A stretch of 51,058 nucleotides of DNA from G963674505 sp964575975 (GTDB lineage: Bacteria > Desulfobacterota > Desulfobacteria > Desulfobacterales > SKZT01): assembly GCA_964575975.1 (NCBI GenBank), contig CAZNTU010000013.1:1-51058 (forward strand), written 5' to 3'. The notes under the pieces are model-generated. The model saw only the letters and a program-made list of their open reading frames with translations, searched no databases and was not told the DNA's origin. The translations under genes and the position numbers were made by a program. The first letter of the stretch is position 1. The number at the start of each line of letters is the position of its first letter. Shown in pieces: positions 43,824-51,058 of the stretch.

Positions 43824-44983
43824 AAAAAAAAACGGCGATTCAAATCGCCATGCTTGTCGTACTGGGAATCGGAAGCTTTCTTGCTGCGGCATTCACGTTC
43901 GATTTCTTCGCCGGCGAACCGATCGCCCCCGGTTTCGTGACGGCCGGGGAAGAAACGAAGCCTGCGGATCCGGAACGTACGACCAAGGCCGAAATACGGA
44001 ATATACAGGAGTGGTACGAAGCCGTGGGAACGATCCGCCCCAGGACCGAGGCCAAGATCGAAGCCCAGGTGATGGCCCAGGTGACCGATGTCAAGGTTAA
44101 GCCCGGCGACCGGGTGGGAAAAGGCGACCTTCTCGTGGTCCTTGACAACCGTCAACTGAACTCCAAACTGGACCAAGCCGGGGAAGCCCTGAAAAGCGCG
44201 ATTTCGAGCAAGAACCAGGCGCGCCAGTCCGTCGCCTCCGCCGAGGCCGCTTTCGCCCAAGCCGAGGCCGACTATCGCCGCTTCAAAACCTACTACGAGT
44301 CCGAGGCCGCCACCAAACGGCAACTGGAGCAGGCCCGGTCCGCCTTTCTCCAAGCAGAGGCGGGCTTGAAACTGGCCAAGGAAGCTCTGACAGGAGCGAA
44401 CTCCGGAATCGAGCAGACCCGCCAAGTCGTCAAGGAAGCCGAGATCGCGGTCGGATACACGCAAATCAAGGCCCCCGAATCGGGAGAGGTGCTGAAACGG
44501 TTGGCCGACCCCGGAGACTTGGCGCTTCCCGGAAAACTCCTTCTCGTCCTGCAAACGGCCGACGGTCTTCGCCTCGAGGCCCATGTTCGCGAGGGATTGA
44601 TCCGACAAATTTCCATGGGAGATATCCTTCCTGCCGAAATAATGGCTCTCGGCAAAAGGATCGATTCCGAAGTCGAGGAAATCGTCCCGTACGCCGATCC
44701 CCAAACCAGAACCTTCCTGATCAAAGCCGCCGTATCCAACCAGCCGGGACTTTTTCCAGGCATGTTCGGCAAACTCCTGGTCCCTGTGCGGGAACATTCC
44801 GCCGTGCTCGTTCCCCGAGATGCGATCCGAAAGGTTGGACAGCTCGAAATGGTCGAGGTAAAATTCGAAAACGGATGGAAACGTTGTTTTATCAAGACGG
44901 GGAAGAATATCGAGGAAAAGGTCGAGGTGCTCTCGGGCCTCTCCGGCAACGAAACCGTCGCGCTCTGGGAGAACAAGCAATGA
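43820..44983 (+). CDS. RND efflux periplasmic adaptor (HlyD/AcrA family)
   Basis: A 387-residue membrane-fusion protein: N-terminal membrane helix (about 8-30), barrel-sandwich strand VKVKPGDRVGKGDLLVVLDNRQL, a coiled-coil hairpin rich in Ala/Glu/Gln (about 105-215), and IKAPESGEVLKRLADPGD closing the lipoyl half. The C-terminal beta-barrel and membrane-proximal domains follow. It overlaps both neighbours by 4 bases, indicating tight translational coupling. Confidence 0.92.
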   Translation: MKKKTAIQIAMLVVLGIGSFLAAAFTFDFFAGEPIAPGFVTAGEETKPADPERTTKAEIRNIQEWYEAVGTIRPRTEAKIEAQVMAQVTDVKVKPGDRVGKGDLLVVLDNRQLNSKLDQAGEALKSAISSKNQARQSVASAEAAFAQAEADYRRFKTYYESEAATKRQLEQARSAFLQAEAGLKLAKEALTGANSGIEQTRQVVKEAEIAVGYTQIKAPESGEVLKRLADPGDLALPGKLLLVLQTADGLRLEAHVREGLIRQISMGDILPAEIMALGKRIDSEVEEIVPYADPQTRTFLIKAAVSNQPGLFPGMFGKLLVPVREHSAVLVPRDAIRKVGQLEMVEVKFENGWKRCFIKTGKNIEEKVEVLSGLSGNETVALWENKQ

Positions 44984-47900
44984 CCATTGAGAACGGGGCT
45001 TCCGCCGAAAAATCCGAAGCCGTTCCCGAAAACGTCCTTGTCAAAATCGTCCGGCAGTTTTTGACTTCGCATCTGTCGCTCCTGATGATCGTCCTCTCCC
45101 TATGCCTTGGGGCGGCCGCCATTCTGGCGACCCCTCGCGAGGAGGAACCCCAGATCGTGGTTCCTCTCGCCGACGTATTCGTTCAAGCTCCCGGCGCAAG
45201 TCCCGAGGAAGTGGAGAAGCTCGTGGCGACGCCTTTGGAGCGGCTTCTGTGGCAGATAGACGGCGTGGAGTACGTCTATTCCATGTCCCGCCGCGATATG
45301 GCGGTGGTGACGGTCCGGTTCTTCGTAGGCGAGGACCGGGTCGGTTCGATAGTAAAGCTTCACAACAAGATCCAAATGAACCTCGACCAGGTACCAACCA
45401 TTGTAAAAGGCTGGGTGATCAAACCCGTGGAAATCGACGACGTTCCCATCGTCAACTTCACCATGTTTTCGGAAATCTACGATGACGCGGACCTTGGACG
45501 GATCGGCCAGGAAGTTCTGGCGCGCCTGTCGGAAGTCGAAAACGTATCCCGCACCTCCATAGTCGGCGGCCGGAAACGCGAAATCCGCGTGGAATTGCAA
45601 CCGGAGAGAATGGCCGGTCTGAACGTATCGATTCCGCAAATACAGCTGGCGATAGAGGGTGCCGACACCTCCGTCACCGCCGGCGATTTTTCCCGGTTCA
45701 ACCTGGAAAGTCAAGTGACCAGCAACTCGTTTTTGACATCCGCAGATGACGTCGAATCGCTGGTGATCGGCGTTCACCAGGAACGTCCCGTCTACCTGAG
45801 AGACGTGGCCGAGGTGATCGACGGCCCCGAGGAATCCGAATCCTATACGCGCTTCGGCTATTCGCACCGTTATATACAGGAGAACGACATCGATGTCTCT
45901 CCCCTGCCCTACCCGGCCGTGACTCTCGCGGTCTCGAAAAAACAGGGGACAAACGCCGTGGACGTTGCACGGCAAACCATCGAGAAAATCGACGAGTTGA
46001 AAAAGACCGTGATTCCCGACGGCGTTCGAATCGAAATCACCCGCAATTACGGGGAGACCGCGCAGGAAAAGGTCAACGGATTGTTAAGTTCCCTCGCGTT
46101 CGCCGTCATGTCCGTGGTGATTTTGCTTGCGATCACCATCGGGTGGCGAGAATCGATGGTGGTCGCCCTTGCCGTTCCCATAAGCTTTTCGCTGGCCCTT
46201 TTCGTGAACTATCTCATGGGCTACACCATCAATCGGGTGACCCTGTTCGCCCTGATTCTCTCGCTGGGCCTCGTGGTGGACGATCCCATTACCAACGTGG
46301 ACAACATCCAGCGACATATTCTGACGGGAATACGGAAGCCCTTGGACGCGACGCTGTTCGCGGTGAACGAAGTGCTTCCCCCGGTGCTCATGTCCACGCT
46401 CGCCATCGTCGTCTGCTTTGCCCCCTTGTTTTTCATAACCGGAATGATGGGCCCCTACATGGCCCCCATGGCGGCCAACGTGCCCGTCACTGTCGTCTTT
46501 TCCACGTTTTGCGCCTTGACGGTCGTGCCATGGTTTACCTACAACCTCTTGAAAAAGGTGGAAATCGGAGACCCGGAGAAAAAAAAGAAAGACAAGACCG
46601 ACAAGCAACAGTCGGGCTGGATTGCGAAAACATACCGCGCAGTCGTGGGACCGTTTCTGCGATACCAAGGCTTGCGCTACGGCTTGGTTGTCGCGATTCT
46701 TCTCCTGTTGGCGGTCCCCGTTCTGCTGGTGATATTCCGCCTGGTTCCCCTGAAAATGCTTCCCTTCGACAACAAGGACGAATTTCAAATCGTGATCGAC
46801 ATGCCCGAGGGGACCACGCTGGAAACCACCGACGCCGTCGCTCGCGATTTCGAGGCGTATATCGCCAAGGTCGCCGAAGTAGACAGTTACGTCTCCTACG
46901 CGGGAGTTCCTTCTCCCATGGACTTCAACGGCATGGTGCGCCACTACTATTTGAGGGAAGGAAGCAACTTGGCCGACATTCGGGTCAATCTGGCCTCCAA
47001 GGCCAGGAGAGAAATGCAGTGCCACCCGTTGGTTCTGAGAATTCGAAACGATCTCCAGGAAATAGCGGAAAGAAACGGGGCTCGAATCAAGCTGGTCGAA
47101 GTCCCTCCCGGCCCCCCGGTGCTTTCCACCATCGTCGCGGAAATCTACGGAGATCCGGACAAACCGTACGACGCGCTTTTGTCCGCAGGAGAGCGAATCC
47201 AGGAGATCATGCGCGATGAGCCTTTCGTTGTGGATATCGACGACATGGCCGAAACATCCCGTGAACGGTTCGATTTTGCCGTAGACAAAGAAAAGGCGGC
47301 GCTCCACGGAATTTCCGCCGAAGCGATCATCCGCTCCCTTCGGATAGCGCTGAGCGGAGGATCCCCCGCCATGGTCCACGCTCCGGGGGAACGCGAACCG
47401 CTTCTTGTCAATACCATTCTTCCGCTGGAGCGACGTTCCAGCATCGCGGACCTTTCCCAAATTCCCATGAATACGGCGTCGGGGCAAATGATTCCCCTGG
47501 CGGAACTGGTCGAAATCCGGGAACTTCCATCGGAACAGCCCATCTACCACAAGAATCTGGAACGAGTTGCGTACGTGCTCGCGGAAATGGCCGGACGCGC
47601 CCCGGCCGAAGCGATCCTGGACATGCAGTCCTGTCTCCAAAAGGATCCGCTTCCCAAAGGAATCCGCGCCGAATGGGCCGGAGAGGGCGAATGGCAAATC
47701 ACGATACAGATGTTCCGCGACATGGGTATCGCCTTCGCCGCCGCGCTTCTGGGAATCTACATCCTGCTGATCGTCCAGACCAACTCCTTCTTCATGCCGG
47801 TGCTCATCATGACGGCGATCCCGTTGACCCTCATCGGGGCGATGCCGGGATATTTTCTGCTGAACCTGGTGGCCAACGTCCATGTCGGGGGATTCGAAAC

Positions 47901-48249
47901 CCCGGTGTTTTTCACCGCGACCAGCATGATCGGGATGATCGCTCTGGGGGGAATCGTCATTAGAAACTCCCTGGTGCTCATCGAGTTCATCGAGGACACG
48001 ATCCGCCAGGGGGAAAGCTTCCAGGAAGCTATTCTTCAAAGCGGCGCCATCCGCATGAGACCTATCCTGCTTACCGCCGCCACCACGGCCCTGGGCGCTT
48101 GGCCGATCACCCTGGACCCGATTTTCTCGGGCCTGGCCTGGACCCTGATTTTCGGATTGCTCGCATCGACGCTGTTCACCTTGCTGGTAATTCCAGTGGC
48201 CTATTTCGCGCTGTACCACAAAAAATACGAAAACCGGAACCCTCTTTGA
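44980..48249 (+). CDS. RND efflux inner-membrane pump (AcrB/HAE1 family)
   Basis: A 1089-residue proton-driven tripartite exporter. TM1 near 30-50 is followed by PREEEPQIVVPLADV, the usual HAE1 start, then the porter domains. The TM4 proton-relay pair Asp-Asp is in LGLVVDDPITNVDN; the TM10 lysine of AcrB is replaced by Arg in GGIVIRNSL. A charged Lys-rich loop follows TM6 (EKKKKDKTDKQQ). The second half repeats the layout. The gene overlaps the adaptor by 4 bases. Substrate cannot be told from sequence; drug or lipid-like compounds are typical for the family. Confidence 0.93.
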   Translation: MTIENGASAEKSEAVPENVLVKIVRQFLTSHLSLLMIVLSLCLGAAAILATPREEEPQIVVPLADVFVQAPGASPEEVEKLVATPLERLLWQIDGVEYVYSMSRRDMAVVTVRFFVGEDRVGSIVKLHNKIQMNLDQVPTIVKGWVIKPVEIDDVPIVNFTMFSEIYDDADLGRIGQEVLARLSEVENVSRTSIVGGRKREIRVELQPERMAGLNVSIPQIQLAIEGADTSVTAGDFSRFNLESQVTSNSFLTSADDVESLVIGVHQERPVYLRDVAEVIDGPEESESYTRFGYSHRYIQENDIDVSPLPYPAVTLAVSKKQGTNAVDVARQTIEKIDELKKTVIPDGVRIEITRNYGETAQEKVNGLLSSLAFAVMSVVILLAITIGWRESMVVALAVPISFSLALFVNYLMGYTINRVTLFALILSLGLVVDDPITNVDNIQRHILTGIRKPLDATLFAVNEVLPPVLMSTLAIVVCFAPLFFITGMMGPYMAPMAANVPVTVVFSTFCALTVVPWFTYNLLKKVEIGDPEKKKKDKTDKQQSGWIAKTYRAVVGPFLRYQGLRYGLVVAILLLLAVPVLLVIFRLVPLKMLPFDNKDEFQIVIDMPEGTTLETTDAVARDFEAYIAKVAEVDSYVSYAGVPSPMDFNGMVRHYYLREGSNLADIRVNLASKARREMQCHPLVLRIRNDLQEIAERNGARIKLVEVPPGPPVLSTIVAEIYGDPDKPYDALLSAGERIQEIMRDEPFVVDIDDMAETSRERFDFAVDKEKAALHGISAEAIIRSLRIALSGGSPAMVHAPGEREPLLVNTILPLERRSSIADLSQIPMNTASGQMIPLAELVEIRELPSEQPIYHKNLERVAYVLAEMAGRAPAEAILDMQSCLQKDPLPKGIRAEWAGEGEWQITIQMFRDMGIAFAAALLGIYILLIVQTNSFFMPVLIMTAIPLTLIGAMPGYFLLNLVANVHVGGFETPVFFTATSMIGMIALGGIVIRNSLVLIEFIEDTIRQGESFQEAILQSGAIRMRPILLTAATTALGAWPITLDPIFSGLAWTLIFGLLASTLFTLLVIPVAYFALYHKKYENRNPL

Positions 48250-48310
48250 CACTCGAGACGAATAAAGCTACATTGATCGTATGTCGATGCAGGGAACAAA
48301 GGAGAAAACA

Positions 48311-48694
48311 ATGTCGCCGGAATATAAAACCAGGGAATTTACGGTGGACGAATACCAGCGGATGGTAGAAGCCGGTATTCTGCAAGAGGACGACATTGTG
48401 GAACTAATAGAGGGCGAGATCGTAGCCATGGCACCTATAGGAAGTTTGCACGCGGCATGCGTAAACAGGCTGCCCCGGCTGTTCGCCGAAATTTTCGGAG
48501 CCGAAGCCATTGTATCGGTGCAGAACCCCGTAACCGTCGGAGACTATTCCGAACCCCAACCCGACATTTCTCTGTTAAAATATCGCCCGGATTTCTACGC
48601 CTCTCGCCACCCGAGACCGGAAGAAATTTACATGGTAGTCGAAGTCGCGGACAGCTCTCTGGCGTTCGACCGGGAAATCAAAGTTCCCTTATAG
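48311..48694 (+). pseudogene. Uma2-family nuclease-like protein, C-terminally truncated
   Basis: 127 residues of the Uma2/DUF820 PD-(D/E)xK-like family: FTVDEYQRMVEAGIL, VELIEGEIVAMAPIGS, PQPDISLLKYR, and EIYMVVEVADSSLAFDREIK (the catalytic E-x-x). The usual ending (PLYARAGIPEYWIV...) is missing because TAG follows VPL at 48692. AAAGGAG lies 9 bases before the ATG. The truncated end is 70 bases left of an insertion sequence; there is no matching piece on its other side. Confidence 0.7.
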
Positions 48695-48762
48695 TGCGAT
48701 TCGTTCGCGATTTTCGACAAAAAGCCGGTAAAAAAGGACTCCCAAGTAATGATGGACAAGAT

Positions 48763-49453
48763 TAAGAGTCCCTAACAAAATGCGTTTGGCATAGGCGATA
48801 CCGTGATTAAATTCCCTTTAAGAACGAATTACTTAAGGAGGGTTTTCAATCATGGCCAAACCTATTCTGAGCGACGAGCTTTGGGATATAATCGAACCGC
48901 TTCTGCCGCCTCCCAAGCCGAGGCGATACCGCCATCCGGGCCGATACCCCATCGGGGACCGGGAGACCCTTACCGGCATTCTCTTCGTTCTGAAGACCGG
49001 CATCCTGCGGGAGGAGCTGCCGCAGGAGATGGGCTGCGGCTCCGGCATGACCTGGAGTCTGGGACCGGATCCACCATGTTTGGCCGACAAGATCGACTGG
49101 TCTCGAGCCTCCGTCGATTCGGCCTCCGTCCGGGCGGTCGGGGCCGGAGAGAAGGCGGGCCGAACAAATATACGGGGACAGGGCGTACGACTCCGAACTT
49201 CTTAGGAACGAGGCGAGAAAACGGGGCATCGAGCCCTTCCTCGCAAAGCGCAATGCCAGCCACGGCAGCGGCCTCGGGAAGGTCCGCCGGGTCGTGGAGC
49301 GCACGCTTTCTTGGCTCCACCGGTTCAGGCGGCTTCGGGTTCGCTACGAGAGAAGGGCCGACATACACGAGGCTTTCCTCACTATCGGATGCATTGTGAT
49401 ATGTCAGAGACTTTTGTTCGGGTAGAATAGTTTCCTTTTGTTAGGGACTCTAA
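48763..49453 (+). mobile_element. Degenerate IS5/IS427-type insertion sequence
   Basis: GAGTCCCTAACAAAA at 48766-48780 and its exact reverse complement at 49436-49450 form 15-bp terminal inverted repeats enclosing 685 bases. TAA directly repeated at 48763-48765 and 49451-49453 is the target duplication (the IS427 group uses a 3-bp TNA site). Complete relatives are roughly 850-900 bases, so this copy has lost about 200 bases internally. It inserted cleanly, as shown by the matching duplication, and decayed or was shortened later. Confidence 0.85.
48852..49425 (+). pseudogene. Transposase of the IS427-type element, internally deleted and frameshifted
   Basis: The 5' part (48852-49190) begins with AKPILSDELWDIIEPLLPPP and reaches RASVDSASVRAV, where the first catalytic Asp lies. 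After that the frame shifts and a segment is missing. A second frame continues with YDSELLRNEARKRGIEPFL, GSGLGKVRRVVERT (with the catalytic Glu), LSWLHRFRRLRVRYERR and ends at TAG 49423. The middle Asp region (usually LTGANRHD and the next block) is lost. It cannot make an active enzyme. Confidence 0.8.
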
Positions 49454-49661
49454 GTTGCAGTCTCCTGGTAGCCCGCCTTCCACGGCTGCGCTACCGGAAA
49501 TCGGCGCGATCCTCCCCTGGGACGAAGAAATAAAAAAAACCGAAATCTCGGATGAAAAACTACCCCATAGACATTCAAAAACGACACCGTAGCACAACAT
49601 TTAACCGGACTTACGCGGCTTTCTTGCTTTTTTCCCGCTCGGCACGTTTATTGCTTATGTT

Positions 49662-50898
49662 TTATGCATATTTTTCGAGAGATAGAATGACATTGCTATC
49701 CATTTTTTCAGTGAGAATGTTTTTCAATGCTATCAACCAGTGGATACCTATCTTCCAGGTTTTTTTCAACTTATCGCCAAGAAGAGAAACCAGGCCGCAC
49801 ACATAGAGCCTGCCATCGTCGGCTTTCTCTCGGGAGGTCGCGGGAGAAGCCGTTTCGTCTTCTTTTTTCCGGCAGTTTCCCAGAGCCCGCATCCGCGGCG
49901 AGCCGACATTCCTGCTTGAACTCCAAGACCAGGATACGGGCGATCATGAAGACGTAGAATTGGATCTCGATTCCCCGAGGTTCCGTGCATCATAAACGGA
50001 TGCCGTTCGGAGTCCTTTTGAAGAAGCGAAAGTGCAGTTCGATCTGCCGGCGATACGCGTAAAGCATGACGATTTGGCACGTACTCAAATCGTACCTGTT
50101 GGTTGTCAGGATGCAGGATTCCCCGAGGGAAGCGAATGTCACGACCCGACAGGGAACTTGAGCCGGATCGTTTCGAAACGCCACGATCGTATCTTCGATG
50201 CCGTCGAAGAATTTCGAAAGGCGTTCGGGAATTTCCACCGCCATGGATTCGATCGTGTCGTATAGCAAATTGCATTTGCTTCTGATGACGAAAAGCGCTC
50301 CCGCTTTCCCGATTCGCTTGAGCGTTTCGAACGAAACGTAGCCTCGGTCGCAGACGTAGGTCGCGCCCTTCTCGACGATGCCGCGAAGAAACGCCTTCTC
50401 CGAGCAGTTGCCTTCCGCGCGGAGAAAATGGACGGGAACCATGCGGTCGAGTTCGAAGGAAAGATGCATTTTCAACGCGTTCGCTCCCTCCTCGCATTTC
50501 GCCCAAGCCATTGTCGAGACGGCCGGAAACAGAGAGCCGTCGATCAACAGAATACGGCCGGGACTTCGAATTTCCGGAATCTCGAGAAAATTGCGGGACG
50601 ACGGCAATTTCGCGAACATCCTTCGGAAAAAGTCGGGGCGATATCGCCGGAACGATTCGGAATACATTGATCGCGAGGCGACGACAAGACCAAGCTCCCT
50701 TGCGGCCGGAGACGTTTCAATCTCCGCGGTCAGTCCGGCCATGCTCTTTGCCTGGCAAATAATCCCGCAAATCAGGTTGATTGAAAAAGCTCCGAACGAA
50801 AGCTTGTACTTTCGGGAATCGACCGACGAGGATCGGACGGTTTCGTTCGATAATGGTTGCAACGGTTCGCGAATTTTCTCGAAAACATTTTTTTTCAA
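49662..50898 (-). pseudogene. IS4-type transposase, frameshifted
   Basis: The first 302 residues (50898 down to 49990) carry the DDE residues: Asp120 in LIDGSL, Asp184 in YVCDRGYVSFE, Glu287 in YRRQIELHFRFFKR, the YREK-like signature of the IS4 family. At 49990 a TGA stop appears after KRTPNGIRL, but sequence continuing in two other frames (down to 49766 and 49662) looks like the rest of the protein (LYVCGLVSLLGDKLKKTW). So the gene has at least two frameshifts. I could not find convincing terminal repeats. Confidence 0.65.
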
Positions 50899-50946
50899 TT
50901 TTGTCGTCCATAGCGCACGGCTAATTTGTTCTAAGCGGCCCGCCTT

Positions 50947-51057
50947 CTATGAATGGGCTGCCTGCGAATTTTTCGTCGTTTTCAAGCAGTCCGGAACGGC
51001 TCTCGTTTTTTTGACGAAGACCTCTCTCTTGAGCATGAAGGCCTGCCCGACGTGCGG
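50947..51057 (-). pseudogene. Possible transposase scrap at right edge
   Basis: A 36-residue stretch with HVGQAFMLKREVFVKKT resembles a segment near the end of ISAs1/H-repeat-type transposases. It ends at a stop at 50947 and runs off the window on the other side. Very short, so identification is tentative. Confidence 0.25.
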
Positions 51058-51058
51058 A

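Noticed and set aside
46084..48252. Long minus-strand open frame (722 residues) opposite the RND pump
   Set aside because: Antisense shadow of the pump, rich in Gln/His/Arg, without any domain.
49451..49661. Small gene on the minus strand between the two transposase remnants
   Set aside because: The open frame has no ribosome site and no recognisable product, and its end lies inside the insertion element.

Overview
The window looks like a chromosomal segment of a Gram-negative bacterium with an outer membrane. The evidence is TolC/RND efflux, outer-membrane-type lipoproteins and many secreted proteins. Sigma-54 two-component regulation, MglA/roadblock signalling, PATAN (DUF4388) proteins and zinc-ribbon receptors point to a delta-proteobacterium-like lineage (Desulfobacterota, Myxococcota or a related candidate phylum). 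This placement is inferred from gene content only. I see no rRNA, convincing tRNA, CRISPR array or phage module.

Layout. 1-593 has no credible gene. 594-4420 holds a secreted coiled-coil protein, a chimera of a K+ channel fragment and a DUF2283-like fragment, an M48 lipoprotein protease and a membrane protein. 4421-4732 holds a decayed DUF2284-like remnant. 4733-8747 is a tandem pair of dynamin-like GTPases with a small third gene. 8835-13774 (minus strand) carries SppA, an enoyl-CoA hydratase-like protein and PrpE, the last behind a long leader. 14339-19745 (minus) is a block of five exported proteins of unknown role. 19894-23696 is a ZraSR-type two-component system plus a thioredoxin with two zinc ribbons. 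23741-27414 is housekeeping or accessory: PATAN protein, cupin, NUDIX, Smr, AzlDC.

27645-31060 is an eroded Bat (aerotolerance-type) operon. MoxR is joined out of frame to the tail of a DUF4381-like protein, a BatA N-terminus is joined to a BatD-like C-terminus with two frameshifts inside, and a BatE-like TPR/SH3 protein follows. 31275-39560 is the most interesting region. A periplasmic binding protein is followed by an MglB-like roadblock protein, an MglA-type GTPase, two (possibly one split) helical/winged-helix proteins, a zinc-ribbon/Cache/HAMP receptor without output domain, a conserved unknown, a PAS/HisKA protein without ATPase, a receiver/PATAN protein and a small roadblock-like protein, all on one strand and closely spaced. 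The few lines I counted here are more AT-rich than lines elsewhere.

39608-42043 (minus) holds a UPF0210 protein, a double-ACT protein and a DRTGG protein. 42306-48249 is a complete TolC/HlyD/RND efflux operon behind a sigma-70-like promoter overlapped by a dyad. 48311-51058 is degraded mobile DNA: a truncated Uma2 gene, a shortened IS5/IS427-type element with inverted repeats and a TAA target duplication, an IS4-type transposase pseudogene and another possible transposase scrap.

Gene fragments, fusions and frameshifts recur (2.3 kb, 4.5 kb, 28.6-29.7 kb, 34.4 kb, 49-50 kb). Either this genome is eroding, or some single-base indels are assembly errors. The large fusions cannot be explained by single-base errors.
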